From contig CM064502.1 of the NCBI GenBank assembly GCA_032716605.1, forward strand, positions 56,603,697 to 56,667,696: a DNA stretch of 64,000 nucleotides, given 5' to 3'. This document shows, piece by piece, positions 1 through 13,143 of this stretch. The notes under the pieces are model-generated. The model saw only the letters and a list, made by a program, of their open reading frames with translations. It was not told the DNA's origin and searched no databases. Each line of letters opens with the position of its first letter. The stretch's first letter is position 1. The stretch is from Paralithodes platypus (taxonomy: Eukaryota; Arthropoda; Malacostraca; Decapoda; Lithodidae). The position numbers and the translations under genes were made by a program.

Positions 1-1120
1 TGTTCTTCGACGACGCGCCAAACATTTTGTCATCAATAATAAATGCACTGAAGTATCCAACTCTAGCTCTTCCCAAGCCTTCTGTCATCTAGCCAAAAAC
101 CTTTTCAAAAAAAATCCTTCTTCGTCTGTCGAAATTCAACTATTAGGCGTCCAATTAATTACAATTTAGTTACCCATTAATTTATGTTTTCTGTTGCATC
201 AGGTTACTCCATTTTCTATTGTGTAACCCTCCAGTTATATTTAATATATACATATAACATGTATAATGGAAGTTTATGTATGAATAATTATATTATAAGA
301 TAGGATATTTGTTTAGAATTATGATACAAGTAGGCCTACTGTACTTAACCTATACACACTGCAATATATAGCAATTGCTCTTATATTATCAGGTTAATTA
401 TATACTCTAAGTTGATTAGTTATAAATAATACATCTGGTCAATGTATATCAATGCCAAGCTATGACTGAGAAATAAATAATTATTTACCTAGGTAAGTTC
501 TAAAGTGAATAACCCAGCACTCACTCTCCCAAGTAAATACACGAATACAAAAAGTCGGGGAGAATTCCACGACTTTAAAGGCAGTCCGGAGTCCTGACAA
601 AACCGTCCTCGCTAGGGTTTATTAGTGGCGCTCAGTTGCTACCTTCCCTCCAAGGCTCCAACACATCAACAACAACAACAAGTCTGACCGAATCATCAAT
701 TATCACAGCCATCCATGCTTCAATAAGCTTCTCTCCTCTACCTAACAGCTAAGATTCTTATGTAGTATAATCACTGGACCTATATTATAGGCTATGGTAA
801 TTAGGAAAAAGGCTCACCTTTATTATTAATTTTTCCCTTTCGTTCTCCACTCTCCACTTCTTGTGAAATTTGTTCATGTTTCTGTTTTCCTGTATTTTGT
901 TTGATTTTCTCTTTTCGTTATTCACTTTCCTGTCCTCATTTGCGCCTGTTTAATTTCGACTGTGTTTATTTCTCGTGACCGGAGTGTTGCATAGGCCTAA
1001 TATACGTTGATCTGCATAGTATTTTTGGCAACTTTAGACATAAATTTACAGTTATGGGGCTATGGGGTTCTACAAGCAGATACTGAGAAGGGGGGGGGAT
1101 ATACTTAACCTTTAACTCAT
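1..1120. other. No gene recognised
   Basis: AT-rich sequence with no convincing coding or repeat structure. A short (CAA)n run at about 667-680 may be the tail of an old retroposon. Confidence 0.4.
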
Positions 1121-1124
1121 AAAC

Positions 1125-1594
1125 TGCGAAGCTATAATTATATAGTAGTTCAAAGTTCAAACCCTCCCGCCAAGCGAAGGTATTTGGTTCTATTCTGACG
1201 AAAATCGCCATAGTAGGCCCTACCGTAGCTTATATATAATTATTACTTATCCATAGGCCTATGCGCCTATTTTGCCTTTATTATGAACATATGAACATTT
1301 AAGAGCAATAAAAAGTGGGAATAGCCTAACATTTTGGGGTGAAAAAGACGTATTATTACCGCAAGGTTGTATCATGAGGCGAGAGCTGGGGGGACGTATA
1401 TCCTCCCTCTCCGTGGTGTAGAGCGACACTGAGGCCTTGCACTAGAAGTCTCTGTGTTGCAATGATCTCTAGACTCTAGCTGCCTCACCCGTGTTAACCC
1501 GACAAGTGCGATCCACTAATATAAGGTTTTACTGGTGCGCTGCGGAACCCCTTATATAATCCCAGGCCTAAAAAAAAAACATTTAAACCAGCCC

Positions 1595-1625
<31 letters not shown>

Positions 1626-3145
1626 ATATTATTGCCCCTTGGCAATGCCAAATATCACTCCTCCACATCCCCTCCTTACCCCCTTCTCCCCCCCCCCCCT
1701 TCAATTATCACCTATTTTCTCTCTTATTCCCTTATTTCGGCGGTATATTTTTGTGCTATCAATAGCGAGTCATAAGCAGGGTATGCTTGTATGTGTTACC
1801 AAGCGAATGAAAGAGAGAGAGAGGGACAACTACACGACAGTGTCTCTCCAGACGTTGTGAGGGGTGGATGTTGGCAGCCTGGCTGGCACTCGATGATTAT
1901 AACTCGCTCTCATTTTGCGATTTTGACCAGCCAAACGCTGTTTCCACTTGTTTTATGGTTGTAACAGGTTAATATCTTCATAATCAATGTAAAATAGGCG
2001 CATATGGATAAGTATTAATGATATTTATGGTACGATGACGATTTGAGTGAAGGAAACAGTCTAAATACCTCCACACAGGGAGGGGTGGCCACTACCCCAC
2101 CCTACGCACTTAAAGAGACCAGGGGAGTGAAATTCGCACCAAGAATTACTTGATAAAAGATGGAATAAGAGGCAAAATAGCTGATAATTGAGGAGGGGTT
2201 GGGAGTTGGGACACATAGGCTATGTAAGAGTGGTAGCAAGTATTGGAGGGGAATTATCTTGCCTAATCACAAATTGCTTTGTTTCGAGTACCACTGGGGT
2301 GTTTTCTAATGTTTTTTTATGCTCTGGATCTATTGAATACGGTCGCAGTTCACCAGAAAAACCTCTATTGAGGACGATCGCGGCGCCTAGCATTTTTCCA
2401 TCATGTCTGCCACCCTTCCTGAATTAAAAAAGAAGATCACTATAGGGGTGTTAACCTGGGAACTGCAGGGAGACTCATGAGTTTTACTGGGCGACTGTGG
2501 GGAGACTTATGATCCTAGGCCTAAAAAAAAAAAAAAAAAAAAACCTTAAACACCCCAGTAGCACTTAATTTTTTTTTTTTTTTTTTTTGCCCCTTGGCCA
2601 TTCCACATATCACTCATCCACATCCCCTCCTTCCCCCCTTCCCCCCCCCCTCAATTATCACCTATTTTCCCTGTTATTCACTTATTCTTAGGTATATTTT
2701 CGTGCTAACATTAGCGAGTTGCTAGCAGGGCGTGGTCATCTGTGTATCTATGCTTGGGAAAGGGAGAAAGATACAGAGAGAGGCCTAGCTATTATGTTAA
2801 CTGCATAATAATTTTGTAGACTTTATTTTATGCATAATGAAGCATTTTATCACAGATAAGACACCTTAGGCCAGTGAGTGAGGATAATATTTTACGGCCA
2901 ATCATGCACAAGGCCCCTCAGCGAGGATGATGCTTAGAGAGCCTATCACAGGCGTCGTTACAAACCTCCACTAGGTGCGAGGTGCACAGCTCATCTGAAC
3001 GGAGTATAAAAGGGAATTATTTCACTTAATCACTTATTCCTTTGTTTTGAGAGCCCCTGGGGCATTTTGGAAGGAATTTCTTATGGTCTTCCTTCCGTGA
3101 GGCTTGTATCACGTTTTAAGGGTTAATACAGTTTGTTGCTACAGT
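1125..3145. repeat. Long dispersed repeat family, several copies
   Basis: Blocks 1620-1790 and 2585-2745 are direct repeats of each other (TGCCCCTTGGC, CACATCCCCTCCTT, CAATTATCACCTATTTT, AGCGAGT). A block at about 2160-2310, and another near 3010-3140 (CTTAATCAC..ATTCCTTTG), recur at 26800-26960 and 27960-28150. Homopolymer runs at 1602-1625, 2523-2541 and 2569-2588 interrupt them. No coding capacity; probably non-autonomous DNA transposon relics. Confidence 0.55.
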
Positions 3146-3675
3146 CCCAACACTATCCTACGGAGCAATAAATACAAGCTTGGAACTACTGTACTACAAA
3201 CTATGAATCCCAGGAATGCCAAGACGAACCATGGCTTTGCTTCCAAACATTATAAATAGAGAGCCAGGTTACTTGACCAGTACAATTCTACCTTTACCAG
3301 GGGCGACCACTTCTACCTGTGCTCGTTAATAAGTTGCTATATTCATCACTTACATTTACCTAAGCAGTTATGAAGGGTTTTAAACTTGTGTAGGGCATAG
3401 CCTACTCTTTTATTGCGGCGAGTTAAAAATTGGCCCAGGTCGAGCTTTTCCTGCTATTTCCGCTCAATATTCGTCATCCTAGAGCCATGCACGGTACACC
3501 CAAATGCAACATGGGTTCGATACTCCCCATAAAAGTCTTCCGTCATTGACCTTGCATATTGATCGATACCTGCTACCCTCTCTCTCTTACTCGCTCACAT
3601 ACAAAACCCACACACATTCACACAAATGGGCAGTCTTCATTTGAAAACCTAGCAATATATGATTGCATATACAGT

Positions 3676-3824
<149 letters not shown>

Positions 3825-4164
3825 CTACATTAAATCTAGATCACAAGATCTTGAATGGCTTACTTTCTTGTTTCTAAAAGTAATGGAATAGGTAGTGTTG
3901 TGCCGGGTTCTGATAGATTAGTTCCCTTGATACAGTCCGTAAAACAATCCACTTCTGGGTTGATGGACTTAAATATACTTGACAGGAACGTACCGAGTAG
4001 GTTCTATATACAGTAAAAATGGTATTCAAAGGTTCAATATGGTACTCAATAACAACACAAGGAAGAACATATATGAAGGTCTTATTTAATAAGCATAAGA
4101 TTGGGATGGTTATAAGGATCATAAAAGAAATTCAATAATAGCAACAAACATAAAATTATATATT

Positions 4165-5068
4165 CTTATATATGCATAGCCTACGTGAGTTGCAGTTGGG
4201 ATGTGTGTACATGCTTAGATTGATATGCAGGATTCGAAGTTGCATAATAAATCGTAGGCAGTGTCCACCATTCTTTAACTGTCTACGTGGTGCGATGCAT
4301 AAGGTGTTGATTTTCGGTGTGAGCATCCTGGATTCGAATCCACGGACTGCCACATGTGTTTGTAAATTTCATTAATCGATTTTAGGAGTATAGTTGGTTG
4401 TTGGAAGGAACATAATAATTGATATTGGTTCAGGGGTAATTTATCGAGAGGACTTCCCTAGTGGTTAAGGCCCCATTAATTGCTCTTTCCATTCACATAT
4501 GCATAGCCTACGTGAGTTGCAGTTGGGATGTGTGTACATGCTTAGATTGATATGCAGGATTCGAAGTTGCATAATAAATCGTAGGCAGTGTCCACCATTC
4601 TTTAACTGTCTACGTGGTGCGATGCATAAGGTGTTGATTTTCGGTGTGAGCATCCTGGATTCGAATCCACGGACTGCCACGTGTTTGTAAATTTCATTAA
4701 TCGATTTTAGGAGTATAGTTGGTTGTTGGAAGGAACATAATAATTGATATTGGTTCAGGGGTAATTTATCGAGAGGACTTCCCTAGTGGTTAAGGCCCCA
4801 TTAATTGCTCTTTCCATTCACATATGCATAGCCTACGTGAGTTGCAGTTGGGATGTGTGTACATGCTTAGATTGATATGCAGGATTCGAAGTTGCATAAT
4901 AAATCGTAGGCAGTGTCCACCATTCTTTAACTGTCTACGTGGTGCGATGCATAAGGTGTTGATTTTCGGTGTGAGCATCCTGGATTCGAATCCACGGACT
5001 GCCACATGTGTTTGTAAATTTCATTAATCGATTTTAGGAGTATAGTTGGTTGTTGGAAGGAACATAAT
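4165..5068 (+). repeat. Tandem tRNA-related SINE-like array, ~325-bp unit
   Basis: About 2.8 units of 325-327 bp in direct repeat: ATGCATAGCCTACGTGAG starts at 4171, 4499 and 4824. Each unit has a Pol III B-box-like GGATTCGAATCCA and an A-box-like TAGTGGTTAAGG. The last unit ends GGAAGGAACATAATA, the same end as the copies at 41062 and 49800. It is followed by CATACATA/(TA)n. Units are almost identical, so the array is young. Confidence 0.85.
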
Positions 5069-5081
5069 ACATACATACATA

Positions 5082-5175
<94 letters not shown>
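5069..5175. repeat. (CATA)n/(TA)n microsatellite
   Basis: CATA tetranucleotides pass into TA dinucleotides at about 5109; likely grew from the ATAATA tail of the preceding SINE-like array. Confidence 0.9.
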
Positions 5176-5177
<2 letters not shown>

Positions 5178-5179
5178 TT

Positions 5180-7700
5180 ACTTCAGAACAATGTTACGGA
5201 TACCAGAATAACTCAATAGTGAGAGTCTAGTATTAAATCAGATCAGGTGGAAAGCATACATAAGGGCATAATGTACAAGAATACATTTCTAACCTTCAAT
5301 GCAATAGTAAATGTGAGTCCCGTATCTTCCTTGCTTCAAAGAGACTTCAATACCCTAGATAATGATCCTAGAGTTACAATGTAGAGAGTTGAGGTGGTAA
5401 AGATATTGTCCCAGGGGGTCTACTGTAGGTGAGTCACGCGTACGGTTCGGCTGAACCTTTAAACTTGACCGCGTGAGCTTGCCCTCAGGTCAGGTCACTG
5501 GGAAGGTTACCAGGTGAACTGAGATAGTGCAACTATAAACTTAGCTGAAATGTGAGGTTAATTTACTTTACAGGAAAGGGCTGAGATTATTATTTATAAC
5601 AAAGGAGAAGTGTCAAAATCGCCCAAAAGTGAAATTATATCTTATCACGGAATTATATTACTTGAACATATGCTACGATAACGAACCAAACTTAGGAATT
5701 CGTGTTTCTATATTTTTCTTAGGTAAAGCAAAGTAATAACGTGACTTTGATAAGAGCAGAAATGGATTTTAATATGTCTACTGGATGGTATTAATTATGT
5801 CGAGAGGTAATCTTCAATATTCGCGATTAAGACAACACACGAAGATAAACTAATTAACTAACTGAGTTCCAATAGACTCAGACTTGAATGGCACTATAAA
5901 TTAATCTTAAAAAGTTAGATATGAACTGGTGAACATATATCGATCGATAGATCACACTTAGTAATTAGATTGGCGCTAATGACGAAGTTTAGCTCATTGA
6001 TACTTAAAGCAATATCAGACTCGTCCTGAAAGGGTTAGCAGGCAAGGTGCATAAAATGTACAGGCACAATTAGTACATGGACGTAGGCGACGAAGTCCTA
6101 CTCCTTGATACTCAAAACAAATAGTATCAGACTCGGGTCTGAACGGGTTAACAGCTGCGAGGTGAATTAAATACATAGATACAATGGGGGACAATAAAAA
6201 ATTTGTCTGCTATTTTTCCCCCCTTAGATTCACACCATACCCAAATCTGTTGCCATCGAGTGAATGCAATTTTTAAATCGCAGTCATCAAAATATCACTC
6301 GATTTCTATAGTCATGAATGTTACAGACATATTACTCTAACATTCTATTCAGTACATTGTCCAATATACAAAGTATTTATGATTAATAAAACATATTTGA
6401 TTAGGCCCACAGAAACACATGGCAGTCATTCGAAAAGAAGTCCTGTTAATATTTTAATAGATAGGTATCCATGTCCTAAAATTAAAATGATATGTATAAA
6501 AACTAAATAAAGATGACCCCATAAAATAATCAGCATAATCCAATGTTACATGAAATAAGAGCATAATGCTATTTTAGTTACATACCTTGGCACCATCGCT
6601 TAGAAATTGTTGCCATTATTCGCTAGATATATTTGTCATTCCAGTTGTATCTTTTCTGATCTTCGGTCACCATTCCATGTTTCGGGATCTAAGAAGCAGA
6701 TGGCTGGAACACGTGTAGACTAGAGTTGTTGTAGACGAAAACAGTGGGAGTCACTAGGAGTGTCTTGTTCACTTGGTCTTGGTCTTGGTGCGAGACTGCT
6801 TATTTGTAAACAAAAAGAAGGCCATCTTGCGCCGCGAACGGTCCCATTAGAAACTGTCGTGCGCATGCGCGGAATTGTCACCTGCCAAGTAGTCACACAC
6901 TAAAAATAATATACCATTTGTTCAGCCAATATTGACTATAACACATATTTTTTAGTAACTAAAAAGGAAGTAAATACAATACTTCAATGAGTATTACACA
7001 TTTCGCCCAGCCTATTTCACCACATTAGATGAAACTAAATTTCTAGGTCAGATAAGCTGATATTTATGTATCAAATTATGTTAATTATTATGTATTCACT
7101 GCATTAACGAGTATATAACCATCATATTATGAATCTAGTAAAAATATACTACACAACTATGGGTCATAGATAGTTGAGAACTGTATTAAACCTCTTAAAT
7201 CACGAAAACCATAAAAACACCTCAATGGTGTATCACACACGATAGTCATTTGAATAAGACCCCCAGCGCCATCTGGATTTTTAGTACGGTTTTACCTCGT
7301 TAGTGTATGGTGGATGAAATTGAAACGAAACACGAAAGAATTCCTAAACACGGTATTTGAAATATCACATCAAGATTTACAAGAACATAAAAGCACGTCT
7401 ATAAGATATATTTCATATGCGATTACTGAATAGAAGATTAAAGGAATTACTCTGTGCACTCGTTGGAAAATTGAGCGTAGGTTCTAGGTAAAGAGCGATT
7501 ATGTAAATGGATTAATCACGGAATATACTGGGACTTCAACTCACAAATAATAAATCAACATACACGTAGTCAGTAAATCTGCGAGCGTGGGGGGCCTGAA
7601 TATATGCTAATAACACCGATATGTAACGTATGCGTAAGTTATGAATTAAATAAAGTCTTGAACAAGGGTCAAGGAATTAAGGCAATATTAACACAGGATA
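5180..7700. other. No gene recognised; one diverged ~110-bp duplication
   Basis: No open frame with recognisable protein. Segments at about 5983-6060 and 6085-6160 are diverged direct repeats (GACGAAGT..CT..TTGATACT..AAA..A, then TCAGACTCG..CTGAA.GGGTTA.CAG). A GC-richer island lies at 6815-6875. Confidence 0.5.
6815..6875. promoter_or_regulatory. Candidate promoter island (YY1- and NRF-1-like sites)
   Basis: GGCCATCTTGCG at 6820 (reverse AAGATGGC, YY1-like) and the palindrome GCGCATGCGC at 6861-6870 (NRF-1-like) lie 40 bp apart in otherwise AT-rich DNA. No transcript start is visible; it may be a relic of a gene or mobile-element promoter. Confidence 0.25.
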
Positions 7701-7989
7701 ATACAGGTTCAGAAGGATGAAACTTATTACGAAAGTATGTGATCTAGGGCACAGATCACGATTAGCTCAGGACACGACACGGTTCACGGAAGAAGTCAAG
7801 GTCAAGGCCACGTCACACTGTAGCTCCATACATTATCAGGTGTTTCTCGTTAAGAAAGTGCAATCGGTGATTACCAAAGACAGAATAACCTACATAAACA
7901 CTTAGTGAGTACACACACACAAGAAACAAAGTCCGAAACAGAAGGATTGAAGTGAAAATAAGAGAAAAGAAAAAAAAGTGACTACGAAC

Positions 7990-9437
7990 ATGACGCCAAC
8001 AATGGACGGGGATCAAAACAAATCCGACCCGGAATGCCCCGACTGTGGAATCAAGTTCGCAGGTGAAAAAAATGCAATCCAATGCGACTACTGCCAGGAA
8101 TGGCTGCACTACTTCTGCACAGACCTCCCTGCCTATCAAATTCTCAACTATGCAAAAACGCCAAGGAAATTCATGTGCAAAACATGCTGCCTAACAAAGT
8201 TTGACACAAAGGGTGAGTGGGTAGCCAATGCAGAAGCAGCCGTTCTCCAACACAAGGAACGACTAACCAAATCTGGAGCGATAAGTAAGGTAAGAAAAAT
8301 CCCTGTTCAGCTCCAGAGAAACACAGCCGACACCAACACCAACACGCCAGCTGACAATACACCAACAATCAAGGAATCAACTGGGGACACTGGCCTAGGC
8401 CAAGGCCTACTCAAAAGCCCAGAAGTAGCCGTAGGCAAGAGTGACAACGACAACCTCAATACCAGTACCACAACAAACAAGGCATTAGATCTAGGTCTGG
8501 GGAACACACCAGAAGATATTAGCCCCCCTCCGCAACACTAGCAGGCACGGCAGAGCCTCCTCAAAACGCAGCAAGACAGGTGAGGTCGGGGACCCCAACG
8601 AGCACACATCCCACATGCAACGGATGCAGCCATAATGCTCCTACATACAGGACTCCAGCAGCAACTGAACCCACAACCACAAGAACAGGTGAGGCTAGTG
8701 CTGTAAATTCAAATCCATGGAGACCTAGGCCCAGAGCTGAAAACAAGGGCACTTACATTATGAGGAAAAGCATGGTAGTATGCAATTTCTACCTAAGAAA
8801 TGAATGCCGATATGGAGTAGTTGGCATGGGATGCAAACAAGACCATCCAAAAATATGTGCAAAATTCATGAAGCACGGGCGGGATGACAGGATCGGCTGC
8901 AAGCGTGGATGGAAGTGCATCGACTACCACCCATTAGTATGCAGAATCTCGCTTAGCAAAAGGGCATGTGATATCAGAGACTGCAATCTTCCACACATCA
9001 AGGGAACTAAAATACTGACGCCCAGCAACAATGTCAACAAACCAAGGGAACATGCTACAGGACACATCCAAAGGGAATTTGCCTACACACCAACACGAGG
9101 AAAAACTAGAAAGCCAACGCAATGCCCTCAGAAGCTGGCCAGCCATCCAGCAAACTCAAAAGAACAGACCAGCAGAGGTACACACGGCTATGCCCGACCA
9201 AAGTGCTTTTTAAGAGGTACTAATGGGACGTCGTCTGGAAGTGGAAAAACGGTCTCAAGCGATAATGGAGAGATTCCTAGCCCAAACCGAGGGGCCAGAC
9301 ATGAAACACAGAGGAAGGTGCAACTACCACTAAATATTTTTTTGTGGGCAACATCAGAGGACTCTACCCACGAAACAATCAATGTAAAGTCCCCATGTTG
9401 GAAGAAATTGCAGAGGAAGATAACTCAATTTTTCTAG
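7990..9437 (+). pseudogene. LINE ORF1 with PHD finger and CCCH-like fingers (frameshifted)
   Basis: Starts ATG 7990. Residues ~10-65 form a C4HC3 PHD finger: CPDC, CDYC, HYFC, CKTC. The frame is lost at 8541 after a run of C at 8523-8528 and continues in the next frame (8580-9437). There, Cys/His clusters such as CNFYLRNECRYG, GCKQDHPKIC, KCIDYHPLVC and CDIRDCNLPH resemble CCCH-type RNA-binding fingers. The likely role is binding element RNA; the PHD could guide chromatin targeting (inference). The frame ends at 9437, overlapping the start of ORF2. Confidence 0.7.
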
Positions 9438-12326
9438 CCCTCACAGAAACACACTTGAACGAAAACATTTTGGATGCAGAGATCAATATCCATAATTTCA
9501 CACTATTCAGAGCTGACAGAGCGGATAGAAGCCACGGAGGAGTAGCACTCTACCTAAGGGAGGATATGGCTGCAAATACCGAAACTTTAGTTGTATTCTC
9601 AAACGGCACAACAGAGCTACTAGCAGTACACATAAGACAAACCGACATGCTCATCATAATTTTGTACCGACCTCCAAACACCACAGGGGAAATTTTCAAG
9701 GTCACAGAGAAGATACAATCACTCCTACAAAATCTGCCAACTCCCGCTACCGATGTCATCATCACGTGAGATTTCAACCTGCCCATCATCAATTGGGCAA
9801 CCATGAAAATAGACGGAGGATCCAGGGATGAAAAACAGCAAGCCAAGGAGCTAATGACTATCATGGACACTGCATACATGAAGCAATACATCGAGGAACC
9901 TACAAGAGGCAACAACACGCTGGACTTACTATTTAGCAACATCTTCGACCTGGTACACTCGTACGAAACTGTTAAAACTATAATGTCCGACCACAGCCTC
10001 ATCAAAGTTAGAACCCCCACACCAGCCACACCACCCAGAAGATGTCAACAGGAATCAAGCCAAATCCCCTGCACCTCTCTGAAAGATCTCAACTTCTACA
10101 GCAAAGAAATAGACTGGGACAGACTGAGAGCAGAACTGGCAGTAACTGACTGGAGGGCACTATTCGAAGATAAAAACATCGACGAAACTCTCAGTATCCT
10201 CCAGAAACAATGTCTGGAGACCTGTAAAAACACCATACCACCCAAATCAAGCAGGAAGCAGATAAAACAGATTCCCAGAGATAGAAAAATACTAATGAAG
10301 AAAAGGACGAACTTGAAAGCCAAGCAAAGGAAGACCAGCCATGCGCACACTATCACCAAACTACAAGAAGAGCTCGATGAAGTTGAACGAAAACTCATCC
10401 AGTCACACCAAGAGCAAAGAACACGTGAAGAACTCCAAGCAGTTGCAAACATACGAGTAAATAGCAAATTCTGCTATGCATACGCAAAAAGGAGACTCAG
10501 GAACACCTCAACAATAGGACCGCTTGCAAAACCTACGGGCGAACTTGAGAGTGACCCAACCGAAATGGCCAAGATACTCAAACAGCAATACGAAAGTGTC
10601 TTCAGCCCACCAAATGAAGACAAGAAAATCGATAATGCAACGACCTTCTTTGACAACGCTCCTGGGACACCACATCAACTCTCCTCGGTAACAGTATCAA
10701 CAGAGGACATAATAGCAGCCATCGACAAGATTGGATCAAACTCTGCAGCAGGACCAGACGGCTTTCATGCCCAACTGCTGAAAAACTGCAAACATCAGCT
10801 AGCCTTGCCTCTAAAACTGCTGTGGAGCAAGTCCCTCCAAACTGGATATGTACCACAATCCCTAAAAGAAGGTACCGTCACACCAATCCACAAAGGGGGT
10901 AGTAAAGGCATAGCCAAAAATTACAGACCAGTGGTGCTGACATCACATCTTATTAAAATCATAGAAAGAACAATACGAGTTAAGATGGTCAGCTACCTGG
11001 AAGATAACGAGGCATTCAACGAGGGTCAACATGGCTTTAGACAAGGCCGCTCCTGCCTTTCACAACTACTATCACACTACGACAAAATCCTACAGGATAT
11101 TCAAGACAGAGAAAATGTAGACGCCATATACCTAGATTTCGCCAAAGCTTTTGACAAGGTGGACCATGGGATCCTTCTACATAAACTCAAATCACTGGAA
11201 ATAGGGGGAGACCTTGGAAGATGGCTCCACAGTTTCATCACCAACAGAAAACAAAGAGTCACGGTTCAAGGAAGCCTATCAGAAGCAGGTGGGGTCATTA
11301 GCGGTGTCCCACAAGGATCAGTACTGGGACCTCTCCTATTCCTCATCATGATAGGAGACATCGACAGGGACCTGGAACACTCAACAGCCTCATCGTTTGC
11401 AGACGACACCAGACTCATGAAGAAAATCACTTCACAACATGATGCACAGCTACTACAACAAGACTTGGACAAAATCATGAAGTGGTCAGAAGAAAACAAC
11501 ATGGCCCTAAACGGAGACAAGTTCGAGCATCTAAGGTACGGGAACAAGAGAGCACTACAAAACGCCACCAACTACAAAAGTGGACAGCAAGAAATTACCG
11601 CCAAGGACACAGTGAAGGACTTGGGAGTAAATATGAGCAGTGATGCCACTTTTTCCCAGCATATTACCAAAGCCACAACAACAGCAAAACAAATAGCAGG
11701 CTGGATCCTGAGAACCTTCCACACAAGAAATGAGAGGTATATGTTAACACTGGAAGTCACTGGTCCTACCACGACTGGAGTACTGCTCTCAGCTCTGGTC
11801 TCCCCAAAAAGTAGGAGAAATAACAGAAATTGAAGCCACCCAGAGGACATTCACCAGTAAAATCCATGGGTTTCAACACTTTAACTACTGGGAGAGACTC
11901 GAGGAGCTGCAGCTATACTCACTTCAAAGACGTAGGGAGAGATACATCATCATCTACGTCTGGAAGATTTTGGAAAAAAAGGTACCAAATCCAAACATCC
12001 AAGAGACTCGACACCAAAGGCGAGGGAGGCTGTGCTATGTGAGGACTACGCCGGGATCAACGCAAAAAATCAAATCCCTGATCCATCACAGCTTTGCATA
12101 CAATGGAACCAGACTGTTCAACTGTATACCAGCCCCTCTCAGGAACATGACCGGGGTGTCTCCAGACACCTTCAAGAAACACTTGGACATGTGGCTGGCC
12201 AAAATACCGGACCGGCCACCAACACCAGGATACCCCAGCACCAACTCCAACCGACTTCTGGAATGGAGAGTGGAAGAAAGGGAGCTGCCTGGTTGCAGTG
12301 GAGCCCCAGCTCAACTGTGTCACTAA
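9333..12326 (+). pseudogene. LINE ORF2: AP-type endonuclease and reverse transcriptase (disrupted)
   Basis: Endonuclease from about 9344: NIRGLYPRNN, LALTETHLN (catalytic E), HGGVALYLRED, ILYRPPN, then DFNLP just after a TGA at 9767-9769. The frame continues from 9770 through NTLDLLFSN and SDHSL, and RT motifs AGPDGFHAQLLK, NYRPVVLTSH, QHGFRQGRSC, LDFAKAFDKVDH, SGVPQGSVLGPLLF and FADDT (about 11396-11410). A one-base frameshift near 11751 moves the C-terminal part into the frame ending at 12326, which contains LRNMTGVSPDTFKKHLD. A replicase domain of a mobile element, not a host gene. Confidence 0.85.
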
Positions 12327-12499
12327 CGGATGGAATACAACAAAGTGTAACAAAGTGTAAGTGTAACATATTTACACAATCAATACCTCACAACAATAAT
12401 CAACAAAGAAAGACACAGAAACACTTAAGTATTTGGGAGGGGAGGGGGGTGCGAGTGCTGGTCTGGCCGGCGAAGAGGGTACCGTAGTAGCCAATCTTG

Positions 12500-12660
12500 C
12501 ATGGCTGGTTACCTCCTCGAGCAGGGGTCCTGGGTTTAGGCCTGGTTACGTAATTCGAACAGGGGTCCTAGGTCCAGGCCTGCTTACGTAATTAGAGCAG
12601 GGGTCCTAGGTTCAGGCCTATGTACGTAGCTCGAGCAGGGGTCCTCGGTTCAGGGCGCTG
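12500..12660 (+). repeat. ~50-bp tandem repeat, about 3.5 units
   Basis: Units share GAGCAGGGGTCCTAGGTTCA and GGCCTG.TTACGTA. Copies begin near 12519, 12560, 12595 and 12631. The sequence from 12660 to 13140 shows no recognisable feature. Confidence 0.7.
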
Positions 12661-13143
12661 GGCAGCAGACGGGTAGCCCTTCGGTAATCCGGAAGGTGCT
12701 ACGTCAGGAGGCACTCTCGAGGGGCATGGGGTGGAGGTTGGGGCAGACCGTAGATAACACTGGCCCAGCTAGTCTGTCCTGGTGGGAATTAGACTAGTCG
12801 GTAGGTGATGGTTTGCATACTTCCCTCAGGTTTTTCTGAGGTCCTATGCCAATTTATTCTTGCTTCAGGGGTCAATGAACTCGAGGAAAGAGGAAAAGTG
12901 GTTGTTGTGAGGTACATACACATTCTAGCCTGGGAACTCAGGTATTATTATATGGGCCTGGTTCCAAAGTAACATTACAATATTTAATGGGGCTACTGGA
13001 AGGTCCAGGGTTGCTATGTAAAATGGAAAACACTTAAGGCTAAATATGCAACAACTGTCTTGCAGATCTTCTAATTATCCTAGGACATATATATAGAGGA
13101 TTGTAGATGTATCCTCGGGGGCATGGAGTATAGTCAGGCACTA

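Larger units (their letters stand above)
7990..12366 (+). mobile_element. Non-LTR retrotransposon (CR1/L2-like), near full length, inactivated
   Basis: Plus-strand element with ORF1 (zinc fingers), ORF2 endonuclease and reverse transcriptase, and a 3' end of short repeats (ACAAAGTGTAACAAAGTGTA at about 12335-12365) like the terminal repeats of L2/CR1 elements. Lesions: a frameshift in a C run at 8523-8528, a stop at 9767-9769 inside the endonuclease, and a frameshift near 11751. The 5' end is not clear and may extend upstream of 7900. Clade assignment is inferred from the RT style. Confidence 0.85.

Noticed and set aside
3251..3290. TATAAATA box at 3251 as a promoter
   Set aside because: No coding sequence or initiator of note follows; AT-rich context makes it likely by chance.
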